39,679 nucleotides of DNA, from NCBI GenBank assembly GCA_030425545.1, contig JAUIAC010000021.1, positions 1 through 39,679 of the forward strand. The letters are read 5' to 3'. Made by a program: the position numbers and the translations under genes. Of this stretch, positions 16,020 through 24,048 are shown one piece after another. This stretch comes from a bacterium (lineage in GTDB: Bacteria > Myxococcota_A > UBA9042). Below the pieces are notes generated by a model. That model did not search any database. It saw only the letters and a program-made list of their open reading frames with translations, and was not told the origin of the DNA. The first letter of the stretch is position 1. Each line of letters opens with the position of its first letter.

Positions 16020-17402
16020 ATGGTGTCAGTGGCCCGCCTCATCAGTTCAACTCTCGCAGCGGTGGCGCTGCTGTTGAGCGGTGCCGGCGCGTCTGCCCAA
16101 GAAGGCCCGCCTCCTGCGCGGCCGTCGGCCGGTCCAGGCGCGGCTGGCGTGGCGACGGCCCCGGTCGACACCCGGCCGCCGCCCAAGAAGGTGCAGCCCA
16201 AGTCCGACGTCGGGCCGAAGGCGCGCGGAGAGGCCTCCGGCGCTGCCGGGTTGGAGGGGCTGCCCGCCAACGCCGTCACCGTGCGCTCGCTCATCGTTCA
16301 GAAGCGTCTGCCCGAAGCCCTGCGCATGGCCGACGCCGTCCTGCGTCGCTACCCCAACGACATGGAGGTGGCCCTGCAGCGGGCGCGGCTGCTCTTCTGG
16401 CTCGGCAAGCCCAAGCGGGCGGAGAAGGCGGCCGTCGCGCTCTACCGACGGGACAATCGCAACTTCGGGGCGCTCCGGCTCGTCGGCGACATCCGGCAGC
16501 AGCGCGGCGACAAGCGCGGCGCCATCCGCGCCTACCGCGAGGCCCAGCTCCGCGGTGACCCGGACGTCGCCCTGGCGCTGCGGCTCATCAGCCTCTACCT
16601 GGCCATCGGTGAGCCCGAGCTCGCGCTGGCGCAGCTGCGACCGGGCATGGACCTCCCCGACGAGATGGCCTTTCAGCTGGGTCGCGCGCGTCACCCCTGG
16701 CTGCTGCAGGCCTGGGGCGGGCTGACCCACTTCAACGGCCAGACCTGGCGCCGGGTCGCGGCCGACGCCACCTACACCTGGTCGTCTCGGCTCTCGCTCT
16801 ACGGCGGCCTCTCCCTGGAGGATCGTGGCCCGGACCGGCTCGGCGTGCAGGCCAGCGCGTGGCTCTTCTTCACCGGCGACAAGGTGGTGGGCGACGTCCG
16901 CCTGGCCTGGTCTCCGCTGACAGGGGGCTACCTGCCGCCCATCGACATCTGGGGCGAGGCCGCCTACCGCTTCCACAAGCGCTTCTCCGTCGGCCTGTGG
17001 GCGCGCTACGCCAACTACGAGGTGTCGCCGCTCTACACCATCGGCCCCTACGTGCCGATCTACCTGGGCAAGCTGACCCTCAAGCCGGGCTACCTGCTGG
17101 TGGTGCGCGGCCCTACGGTCGCGGGGGACCTGGGTCAGGTGGGTCACACCTTCTTCTTCCGCTCCCGCTGGGAGCAGAGCATCCGCACGGCCTTCTTCGC
17201 CTGGTTCTATTACGGCCAGGAGGCCGTCTTCAACAACCGCTCGGTCTACGGACCGGACGAGTCCGGCCCCTCCCTGGTGGTGGGTTGGGACCAGTGGTTC
17301 GGAGACCGCTGGGGCATTCGCTTGATGGGCACGGTGTACCGTCAGCTTGAGGTGGGCGCGACGATGTTCGACGTCCTGGCAGCGCTGAGGTTGCGACTTT
17401 GA
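16020..17402 (+). CDS. YaiO-type outer membrane protein with N-terminal TPR repeats
   Basis: A 460-residue exported protein. The signal peptide ends near residue 26 (GAGASAQ). A Pro/Ala/Lys-rich linker follows to about 80, then TPR-like hairpins at about 84-200 (LPEALRMADAVLRRYPNDMEVAL, RAEKAAVALYRRDNRNFGALRL, GAIRAYREAQLRGDPDVAL). From about 220 to the end it alternates aromatic-edged strands typical of a beta barrel and closes with MFDVLAALRLRL, a typical outer-membrane C-terminus. TPR plus barrel is the layout of YaiO and, more distantly, of PgaA, which exports polysaccharide. In E. coli, yaiO adjoins a family-2 glycosyltransferase (yaiP), as here. The ATG at 16020 has GAGG three bases upstream. 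The stop overlaps the next start (TTGA). I infer the exit port for the polymer made by the synthase downstream. Confidence 0.75.
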   Translation: MVSVARLISSTLAAVALLLSGAGASAQEGPPPARPSAGPGAAGVATAPVDTRPPPKKVQPKSDVGPKARGEASGAAGLEGLPANAVTVRSLIVQKRLPEALRMADAVLRRYPNDMEVALQRARLLFWLGKPKRAEKAAVALYRRDNRNFGALRLVGDIRQQRGDKRGAIRAYREAQLRGDPDVALALRLISLYLAIGEPELALAQLRPGMDLPDEMAFQLGRARHPWLLQAWGGLTHFNGQTWRRVAADATYTWSSRLSLYGGLSLEDRGPDRLGVQASAWLFFTGDKVVGDVRLAWSPLTGGYLPPIDIWGEAAYRFHKRFSVGLWARYANYEVSPLYTIGPYVPIYLGKLTLKPGYLLVVRGPTVAGDLGQVGHTFFFRSRWEQSIRTAFFAWFYYGQEAVFNNRSVYGPDESGPSLVVGWDQWFGDRWGIRLMGTVYRQLEVGATMFDVLAALRLRL

Positions 17403-18457
17403 GCTTTGAACAGCTGTCGCTGGCAGAGATCATCGTCATCATCGTGGTGGCGGTCGAGGTCGTGATCGTGCTCGCCGCGATCGTGACGCTTGTCATCCTG
17501 CGTCGCCGCGCCATGCAGCGGGAGCAGCGCTACGACCGCGCGCGTAATGAGCTCAGCGAGATCATTCAGGAGTTCGGAGGGCCGGAGGACGCCAGCGCGC
17601 GCCGCGGCGCCTACGCCGTGGTCCAGCGCCTGGGCAAGGACAGCGGCCGTCGCCTGCTGGTTGAGCTGGGCGAGTTCCTCACCATCGACCTGGTCGAGCC
17701 GCTGGCGTCGGTCTTCGTCGAAGCGGGCCTGGCGCAGGAGTCGCGGCAGGCGTCCAAGCGCCGGCCGTGGGAGCGGCTGCGGGTGATCCGCGAGGCGCGC
17801 GCGCTCAACGACCCGGCGGACCTGCTCTCGGGCCTGATTCGAGACGAGAGCCCCGACGTGCGCCTGAGCGCCTTCGAGGCCCTGTGCGCGCTCGGGCGGG
17901 CGGGCGAGGCGCTGGTGGCGCTGCCGGAGATCTCCACCGACGGGCGGCTGGTCCGCATGCGAGCCGTGGACGCGCTGGCGAGCACGGAGCCGCTGCCGAT
18001 CAACGAGCTCAGTCAGCTCTCGGAGAGCGACAGCTCCGACCTCCGGCTCATCACCGTCGGGGCGCTCGGGCGCGCCGGGGCCCGCGAAGCGGTGCAGGTC
18101 ATCATCAACGCGGTCACCGACACCGACGTGGAGGTTCGCATCGAAGCGCTGCGTTCCCTGCGCGAGATGGAGGACCGCAGCGCGCTGCCAGCCTGTATCG
18201 CCGCGCTCAAAGACGAGTTCTGGGAGGTCCGCTCCGCGGCCGCTGGCACGGTCGCCGATCTGGGCGGCGACGGCGCGGCGGAGCACCTCGGGCCGCTCCT
18301 CGACGACAGCGCCGAGTGGGTGCGGCACAACGCGGCGCTGGGCCTGCGTCGCTGCGGCGCGGCGGGCATCGCGACGCTGCGCGAGGCCGCCAAGCACGGC
18401 AACGAGAGCGCGAGCGCGGCCATCGCCGAGCATCGGCTGCAGACGGAGGGAGCGTGA
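17399..18457 (+). CDS. Membrane-anchored HEAT-repeat protein
   Basis: A 352-residue protein with one N-terminal membrane helix (about 9-34, IIVIIVVAVEVVIVLAAIV) followed by RRR, placing the body in the cytoplasm. After a helical linker, residues ~145-345 form HEAT-like repeats (SPDVRLSAFEALCALGRAGEAL, DTDVEVRIEALRSLREMEDRSAL, FWEVRSAAAGTVADLGGDGAAEHL, SAEWVRHNAALGLRRCG). HEAT arrays act as protein-binding scaffolds. It starts at TTG 17399, overlapping the YaiO-type stop, and its stop overlaps the synthase GTG, so it is translated in step with both. I infer that it docks to the cytoplasmic face of the synthase, perhaps as an assembly or regulatory partner. It has no PilZ or GGDEF domain that would indicate cyclic-di-GMP control. 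Confidence 0.75.
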   Translation: MSFEQLSLAEIIVIIVVAVEVVIVLAAIVTLVILRRRAMQREQRYDRARNELSEIIQEFGGPEDASARRGAYAVVQRLGKDSGRRLLVELGEFLTIDLVEPLASVFVEAGLAQESRQASKRRPWERLRVIREARALNDPADLLSGLIRDESPDVRLSAFEALCALGRAGEALVALPEISTDGRLVRMRAVDALASTEPLPINELSQLSESDSSDLRLITVGALGRAGAREAVQVIINAVTDTDVEVRIEALRSLREMEDRSALPACIAALKDEFWEVRSAAAGTVADLGGDGAAEHLGPLLDDSAEWVRHNAALGLRRCGAAGIATLREAAKHGNESASAAIAEHRLQTEGA

Positions 18458-20946
18458 CAAGCTTTCTCAACCTCGCGGTCCTCTTCTACTTCGTCGCGCT
18501 GACGGCGGGGTACATCGCGCAGTTCGTCGCCGCCGTGTTCGGCGTCGTTCGCGTCCGCCGCGATCTCGAGGGGTCGTCTCCCGAGAACGTCAGCCTGCGC
18601 GGCCGCGCGACCCTGCCGATCTCGATCATGGTGCCGGCGTACAACGAGGAGAAGACCGTCGTCGAGTCGGTGCGCGCGCTGCTCAACCTGCGCTATCCGC
18701 AGCACGAGGTCGTGGTCGTCAACGACGGCTCCAAAGACGACACCATGGGGCAGCTTCGGACCCATTTTGCGCTCGAGCCGGTGCCGCTCGACATCCGCCA
18801 CGACCTGCAGACGCGCCCGATCCGCGCGGTCTACCGCTCCGCCATCAACCGTCGCCTCGTCGTCATCGACAAGGAGAACGGCGGCAAGGCCGACGCGCTC
18901 AACTGCGCGGTGAACGCGGCCCGCTTCCCGCTGGTCTGCGCCATCGACGCCGACACGCTCATCATCCCCGACGCGCTGCTGCGCCTGGTCCGCCCCTTCC
19001 TGAGCGATCTCGAAGTGGTGGGCGTGGGCGGCACGCTCTGCCTCGCCAACGGCTGCCGCATCGACAAGGGCAACGTGGTCGAGGTCGGCCTGCCGCGCTC
19101 CTGGCTCGCCCGCTTCCAGGTGGTCGAGTACATGCGCGCCTTCCTGGTCGGCCGCCTCGGGTGGGACGGGCTCGGCGGCAACCTCATCGTGTCCGGCGCG
19201 TTCGGGCTCTTCCGCCGCAGCGCCATCATCCAGTCCGGTGGCTACGCGGTGGACTCGGTCGGCGAGGACATGGAGCTCATCGCCCGGCTGCGTCACAAGG
19301 TGCCGCGTTGGCTGCAGGCTCGGGCCATCCGTCACCTGCCCGATCCCGTGAGCTTCACCGAGGCGCCGGAGAGCATCCGCATCCTGGGCAACCAGCGCGA
19401 CCGCTGGCAGCGCGGCCTCATGGACACGCTGTGGCGCCACCGCGGCATGACGCTGAACCCGCGCTACGGCGCCATCGGCCTCTTCGCCATGCCCTTCTAC
19501 TGGCTCTTCGAGCTGATCGGCCCGGTGATCGAGTTCGGGGGCTACCTCTACTTCTTCATCACCTTCATCGCCGGCGAGCTCGAGCCCCTCTTCGCCTCGC
19601 TCTTCGCCATCGTGGCCATGCTGAGCGGCTTCGGCTTGAGCGTGGGCGCGATCCTGCTCGAGGAGCTGTCGCTCTCCTTCTTCCGCGCTCCGGGCGACAT
19701 GCGCCGCCTGATCACGGTGGCCGTCCTGGAGAACTTCGGCTACCGCCAGATGCTGCTCTTCTACCGCATCCGCGGCATGTTGAAGTACATGACCGGCAGT
19801 CACGGCTGGGGTCGCATGACCCGTCAGGGCTTCGCGGTCGACTACACGCGAAACCGCGGTGGCGGCGGCGTCTTCGTGCCGGTCATCGTGCTCACCCTCG
19901 TCACCGTGATGCTGGCGCTGCCGGTGGCCTGGCTGGTCAAGCCGCGGGACAACACGCGGGTCCTGGTGGTCGACAAGACCGTGCCGCTGGAGAGCTACCG
20001 CGAGCACCATCGGTTGATGTGGATGCTCTCGCAGCACAAGGCCCCCGCGCCCGGCAACCGGCTGCTGTGGAACCGCGAGCGCGACTACATCGGCTACGAC
20101 CCCACCTCGGGTGAGTACATCGACGTGGCCGACCGGCACCTCGAGGGCAAGGACGTCATCTACGTGGCGGACACCTACGGCGTGTACACCGGCGACTACG
20201 AGGCGGCGCGGCTTAACCTCGAGCACCTCGAGCGATCCAAGCGCATCTACGGTGGCCTGAAGATGGAAGAGGTCCAGGCCATCGAGCGGTTCGCCAACCG
20301 CGGCGGACGGGTGGTGGCCGAGTTCAACTCCTTCGCCAGCCCGACCTCGGGCGAGGTGCGCCGCCGCATGGAGAAGATCCTGCACCTGCGGTGGACCGGC
20401 TGGGTGGCCCGCAAGGCGAACGAGCTCTCCGACTACCGCGAGATCGCAGAGTGGATCCGCAAGCGTTGGGAGAAGGAGTTCGGCCGCCCGTGGGACCTCG
20501 AAGGGCCCGGCGTGATCTTCGTGCACGAGGACGAGCGCGTGCTCGTGCTGCGCGTCGGACCGGAGCTGAGCGGCCCCGACGTGGTGGTCCAGCAGGACGG
20601 CGACGACATCCCGTACAAGTACTGGTTCGACATCGTCGTGGCGGAGCGCGAGTCCGACGTGCGCACCAGCTACAAGATCCCGACGACGCCCGAGGGCACT
20701 CGGCTGCTCAAGGCCTTCGGCATCCCCAGCGTGTTCCCTGCGGTGGTGCACGACGACAACTATGAGCGCACCTACCTCGCGGGCGACTTCTCGGACTTTG
20801 GCGGCATCTTCGACCCGCCGTGGCTCGCCGGGATCACCACGATCCGGCTGTGGCTGGCCAAGGCTGGGCTGGTGACGCCGGAGGCTCGACTGACCTGGGA
20901 GGTCTACGCGCCCGTGGTCGAGCGGCTGCTCGAGTCTGACGGGTGA
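18454..20946 (+). CDS. Family 2 polysaccharide synthase with large C-terminal extracytoplasmic domain
   Basis: An 830-residue membrane glycosyltransferase. A first helix (~5-30) is followed by a GT-A domain with all processive GT2 motifs: VVVVNDGSKDD (Asp91), the DAD triad (165-167), VGED (Asp272) and QRDRW (314-318). The GNLIVSGAFGLFRRSAI segment resembles PgaC/HasA-type N-acetylglucosamine or hyaluronan synthases more than cellulose synthases. Helices at about 340-420 and 480-500 complete the membrane part. Residues ~505-830 form an additional soluble domain (KTVPLESYREHHRLMW, DVIYVADTYGVYTGDY, VVAEFNSFASPTSGE, LRWTGW), probably outside the membrane. I recognise no named family for it. GTG at 18454 overlaps the previous stop; the end overlaps the next GTG. 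The sugar polymer is unknown; beta-linked amino sugar is a guess from synthase resemblance. Confidence 0.82.
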   Translation: MTSFLNLAVLFYFVALTAGYIAQFVAAVFGVVRVRRDLEGSSPENVSLRGRATLPISIMVPAYNEEKTVVESVRALLNLRYPQHEVVVVNDGSKDDTMGQLRTHFALEPVPLDIRHDLQTRPIRAVYRSAINRRLVVIDKENGGKADALNCAVNAARFPLVCAIDADTLIIPDALLRLVRPFLSDLEVVGVGGTLCLANGCRIDKGNVVEVGLPRSWLARFQVVEYMRAFLVGRLGWDGLGGNLIVSGAFGLFRRSAIIQSGGYAVDSVGEDMELIARLRHKVPRWLQARAIRHLPDPVSFTEAPESIRILGNQRDRWQRGLMDTLWRHRGMTLNPRYGAIGLFAMPFYWLFELIGPVIEFGGYLYFFITFIAGELEPLFASLFAIVAMLSGFGLSVGAILLEELSLSFFRAPGDMRRLITVAVLENFGYRQMLLFYRIRGMLKYMTGSHGWGRMTRQGFAVDYTRNRGGGGVFVPVIVLTLVTVMLALPVAWLVKPRDNTRVLVVDKTVPLESYREHHRLMWMLSQHKAPAPGNRLLWNRERDYIGYDPTSGEYIDVADRHLEGKDVIYVADTYGVYTGDYEAARLNLEHLERSKRIYGGLKMEEVQAIERFANRGGRVVAEFNSFASPTSGEVRRRMEKILHLRWTGWVARKANELSDYREIAEWIRKRWEKEFGRPWDLEGPGVIFVHEDERVLVLRVGPELSGPDVVVQQDGDDIPYKYWFDIVVAERESDVRTSYKIPTTPEGTRLLKAFGIPSVFPAVVHDDNYERTYLAGDFSDFGGIFDPPWLAGITTIRLWLAKAGLVTPEARLTWEVYAPVVERLLESDG

Positions 20947-22250
20947 CCGCCCGCGTCCGGTCGACGTCCTCGCGGACCCTGAGCCGAGCGGCCCGCTTGG
21001 TCGGGTTGGCTCTGGTGGCCACGCTCGCGGCGTGCAGCGGCCCGAAGCACGGGCGCCCCACGTCGGGGCGCTGCGCGAGGCCAGATCCGGTCCGTTGGGC
21101 GGCCATGGCCAGCCAGTCGCTACGCGTCGCGGCCTTCGCGGAGCGCCCCCTCTACGACGTCGACGGCAAGGGCGGCGCGACCAAGCTCCCCACCCCCAGC
21201 TGCCCGGACTGCGCGGCGGTGGTCAGCTACCCGGACCCCAACCGACACCGGGGCGGGCCGGGCGGCTTCGAGCGCATGGCCAACCGCAGCTACACCTACG
21301 ACAACGCGCTGGTGGCCCTCGTGCGCATCGGCGAGGGGCGGCACCGCGACGCGCGCCGCATCCTAGCGACCCTGGCCGCGCTGCAGCGCTCCGACGGCGG
21401 CTGGGGCTTCTCGTTCAACATCCGCGGCGACGGCTTCTACAACGCCGGCTACGTGCGCAGCGGCGTCGTCGCGTGGATCCTCTACGCGTTCGCGCGCTAC
21501 ACCGAGCTCTCGGGGGACCGGGCCTTTGTGCCGGTCATGCGCAAGGCGGGCGGGTGGCTCGCCGCGCGCCGCGACCCGCGCAACGGGCTGATCCGTGGCG
21601 GGCTGGGTCGTTGGCTGTTGGGCGGCCGGCGCTACGAGCCCGGCTTTGTCGCCACCTGGGCCAGCACGGAGCACAACGTGGACGCCTGGTTCGCCCTGCG
21701 TCTGGCGGCGCGCGTGGACCCGGCCGGTCGCTGGCTCTCCCACGCGGGGCTGGGCGCGGCGATTCACCAGCACCTGTGGCTGCCGGACGAGGGGCGCTTC
21801 GCCCGCGGCACCGACGGCGCCAAGGTCGACCGGGTCACCGCCCTGGACGCCGCCGGGACCTGGTCCGCGCTCTTCGCGGTCGCCTCGGGCCGGCCTGAGC
21901 GCGCGCGGGGTGGGCTCACCTGGGCGAGCCGCACCCTGGGGTTCAACGAGGCCGGGTGGCGCGCACACCGGCCTGACAACGAGGTCTCCGAGCGGCTGTG
22001 GTTCGTGGAGGCGAGCGTCGCCCGCTCCATGGCCTTGTCGCGGCTCGGCGACCAGCAGGCCGCGGTGGCCGATGTCGGGCAGCTCGCCCAGTGGGCGTGT
22101 GTCCGCGGCGTGCCCTTGGCGTACAGCAGCCGGTGGGTCAAAGACTTCCCCCTCACCCCCGCCGCCGCACCGACCGCGTGGTTCGTGCTTGCTGCGCGTG
22201 AGGTGGGCGGCGCGTCGGCGCCCTTCCTCTGGCGCGCGCGCCTGCCGTGA
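20943..22250 (+). CDS. Lipoprotein with predicted (alpha/alpha) toroid fold, possible polysaccharide-modifying enzyme
   Basis: A 435-residue lipoprotein: signal peptide with ALVATLAAC lipobox (Cys31). The mature protein has repeated helical pairs with aromatic and acidic loops: SYTYDNALVALVRIGEG (116-132), ILATLAALQRSDGGWGFSFN (140-159), a YNAGYVRSGVVAWILYAF stretch, STEHNVDAWFALRLA and SERLWFVEASVARSMAL. This pattern resembles alpha/alpha toroid glycoside hydrolases, epimerases and DUF3131-type proteins that accompany polysaccharide loci. Acidic residues in YTYDN and TEHNVDAW are candidate catalytic or sugar-binding positions. GTG at 20943 overlaps the synthase stop. By analogy with BcsZ or PgaB, it would trim, modify or guide the polymer in the periplasm. 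The family and activity are not certain. Confidence 0.65.
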   Translation: MTARVRSTSSRTLSRAARLVGLALVATLAACSGPKHGRPTSGRCARPDPVRWAAMASQSLRVAAFAERPLYDVDGKGGATKLPTPSCPDCAAVVSYPDPNRHRGGPGGFERMANRSYTYDNALVALVRIGEGRHRDARRILATLAALQRSDGGWGFSFNIRGDGFYNAGYVRSGVVAWILYAFARYTELSGDRAFVPVMRKAGGWLAARRDPRNGLIRGGLGRWLLGGRRYEPGFVATWASTEHNVDAWFALRLAARVDPAGRWLSHAGLGAAIHQHLWLPDEGRFARGTDGAKVDRVTALDAAGTWSALFAVASGRPERARGGLTWASRTLGFNEAGWRAHRPDNEVSERLWFVEASVARSMALSRLGDQQAAVADVGQLAQWACVRGVPLAYSSRWVKDFPLTPAAAPTAWFVLAAREVGGASAPFLWRARLP

Positions 22251-22321
22251 GCCGGCGCGGCGGGGCTTGGACAGCACGGAGCGTCCGCCGACCGTGGGCG
22301 GCGCCCGCCCTCCGACGCGCT

Positions 22322-22349
22322 TTGACCCCTCGGGCGGGCCGGGCATACT
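22322..22349 (+). promoter_or_regulatory. Sigma70-type promoter giving a leaderless or near-leaderless mRNA
   Basis: TTGACC (22322-22327), 16 bp and CATACT (22344-22349). The start codon at 22358 is only 8 bases after the -10 box, so transcription should begin at or within a base or two of the ATG. A GC-rich hairpin (22296-22301 pairing with 22305-22310) just upstream may mark the end of the preceding operon, but lacks a good T run. Confidence 0.55.
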
Positions 22350-22357
22350 CCCGGGCC

Positions 22358-23404
22358 ATGCGTGTTGCCGCCCCCAAACTGACCGCCGTCTCCCTGGCCC
22401 TCGCCCTGGTCGTGGCCCTGGCCGCGTGCGGGAGCGACGGGGGGCTGGAGGTGCCGCTCGCCGGGCCGGTGCAGGCCGCGCTCCAGGACCCGACGGCGCT
22501 GCCGCGCGCGGCCACCGCCACGTCCGACGCCGCACCTGCGGCGGCACGCGCTGTCGCGGTCGCCGCGGCGGCCGCGGACCGGCCCCGGCCGGCCGGCGGT
22601 GCGCGACCCGCCCCAGGCGGCGACGAGGCGGCGCCAGGGACCGCTGTAGATCCCGCCGCCGCTCCCGCCGCCGCTCCCGCCTTGGCCGCGAACCCCGCCG
22701 ACGGCCCCGCCGCTTCGGCGGACGATCCCGACGATCCCGACGCACCCCCGCCGGGCCGGCCTGCAGGCGCCGCGGTGGAGGCAGACGCACCGCAGGGGGA
22801 TCGGCACGCCGGCGACGAGCCGGGAGCGGACGCCCCGGCAGCATCGCCACCGAGCCCCAGCGCCGGTCGCCGCGCCGGACCCGACGCAGGCAAGCCGTCG
22901 CAGGCGCAGCGCGACCGGGCGAAGCGGCGGGCCGCTGCCGCGCAGGCCGCACAGCGCCGCAAGGCTGCGCGCAAGAAGCCGGGCCCACGGCGCGCCGCCA
23001 GCCGGGTCCGCGCGCCCGCGCGCAAGCCGACACCGGAGCCGTCGGCGGTGCCCCTGCCACCCGGCAAGGACGCGACCGACCTCTACTACGAGGGCAAGCG
23101 CGCCCTCGAGGCCCGGCGCTACTCCGCGGCCATCGCGTCGCTACGGGCGTCTCAGCAGCTCCGACCCAGCGGCCGGACGCTGACCCTCCTCGGGCGGACC
23201 TACTTTGACGCGGGCCGACTCAAGGACGCGGAGCGGGCGCTGCGTCGCGCAGGCAACCGCGCCGACGCCCTGCTGCTGCTCGCCACGCTCTATCAACAGC
23301 AGGGCAACTCCTCGCGCGCGCGCCGGGCGTACAAGGCGCTGCTGACCCACCACCCGGACCACCCGCGCGCGGACTGGGTGCGTCGGCTGCTCAAGACCCT
23401 GTAG
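22358..23404 (+). CDS. Ala/Pro-rich lipoprotein with C-terminal TPR region
   Basis: A 348-residue lipoprotein. The signal peptide has a VALAAC lipobox with Cys24. Residues ~30-235 are low-complexity Ala/Pro/Asp-rich sequence turning strongly basic (KRRAAAAQAAQRRKAARKK), which may cross or bind peptidoglycan. Residues ~240-345 contain TPR-like hairpins (DLYYEGKRALEARRYSAAIASL, LLGRTYFDAGRLKDAERAL, LLATLYQQQGNSSRARRAY). The ATG at 22358 is preferred because the signal peptide begins directly after it. A GTG at 22247 overlapping the previous stop is in frame but would place 37 Arg-rich residues ahead of the signal. The next gene follows after 8 bp, so the two form a unit. Function unknown; probably an envelope protein-protein interaction module. 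Confidence 0.7.
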   Translation: MRVAAPKLTAVSLALALVVALAACGSDGGLEVPLAGPVQAALQDPTALPRAATATSDAAPAAARAVAVAAAAADRPRPAGGARPAPGGDEAAPGTAVDPAAAPAAAPALAANPADGPAASADDPDDPDAPPPGRPAGAAVEADAPQGDRHAGDEPGADAPAASPPSPSAGRRAGPDAGKPSQAQRDRAKRRAAAAQAAQRRKAARKKPGPRRAASRVRAPARKPTPEPSAVPLPPGKDATDLYYEGKRALEARRYSAAIASLRASQQLRPSGRTLTLLGRTYFDAGRLKDAERALRRAGNRADALLLLATLYQQQGNSSRARRAYKALLTHHPDHPRADWVRRLLKTL

Positions 23405-23412
23405 GAGTCGCC

Positions 23413-24045
23413 ATGCGCATCACGCTCACCACCGTCACCGCGCTCTGCGCCGCGCTCAGCGCGCTCGGCTGCTCACGGACGCCCGCGGCCCACACGTCGC
23501 CCGCGCCGTCCGCCGCCCAAGCCACGCCCAAGGTCGCCCCTGCCGCGGCGCCCGCCAAGGCGGAGCCGGTGGTGGCCCAGCGCAGCGAGTTCGTCGCCAC
23601 CGGCAAGCCGACGCCTCCCTGCCGCGACTGTGACAAGAACGACGGCGGCTCCCACCCGCAGTACCACGGCCAGCCGCAGATGAAGCTGGACCCCAAGACC
23701 CTCGCTGACGCGCAGAAGACCGTGGACGCGACCTGCGATCTGCTGGACGCGGGGGTCAAGATCCTCGAGTCCCACGTGAAGACGCCAGAGAAGGCCGAAG
23801 CCGCGCTCAAGAGCTACCAGAAGGAGCACAAGGCCAAGATCGCCGACGTGCTCCACCGCGCCGACGAGGTGCGCGGACGGCTGAAGGCCGCTGGCTATGA
23901 CCAGGACATCCCCGCGGAGATCCGCCCGGCCTTCGAGAAGCGCATGGGCGCGATCCAGAAGCGGCTGGAGACGATGCGCACCACCTACAGCCAGCATCCC
24001 GCGGTGTTGGAGGCCTTTGGCGCCTTTTTCCCGCGGAGGCGGTGA
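23413..24045 (+). CDS. Predicted lipoprotein with helical C-terminal domain
   Basis: A 210-residue lipoprotein: signal peptide ending in SALGC (Cys20), an Ala/Pro-rich linker to about 60, and a CRDC motif at about 70 (PPCRDCDKNDGG) that may bind metal or form a disulfide. From about 90 a charged, mostly helical region follows (LADAQKTVDATCDLLDAGVKILESHV, KAEAALKSYQKEHKAKIADVLH, FEKRMGAIQKRLETMRTTY), likely a coiled coil or helical bundle. GGAG lies 7 bases before the ATG at 23413. It is 8 bp downstream of the TPR lipoprotein and 3 bp upstream of the rhomboid start, so all are probably one transcript. I do not recognise the family. Confidence 0.7.
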   Translation: MRITLTTVTALCAALSALGCSRTPAAHTSPAPSAAQATPKVAPAAAPAKAEPVVAQRSEFVATGKPTPPCRDCDKNDGGSHPQYHGQPQMKLDPKTLADAQKTVDATCDLLDAGVKILESHVKTPEKAEAALKSYQKEHKAKIADVLHRADEVRGRLKAAGYDQDIPAEIRPAFEKRMGAIQKRLETMRTTYSQHPAVLEAFGAFFPRRR

Positions 24046-24048
24046 CCG

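Noticed and set aside
22247..22357. Start of the TPR lipoprotein at GTG 22247, overlapping the previous stop
   Set aside because: It would put 37 Arg/Ala/Pro-rich residues before a standard lipoprotein signal peptide, while ATG 22358 has a promoter immediately upstream. Not fully excluded.
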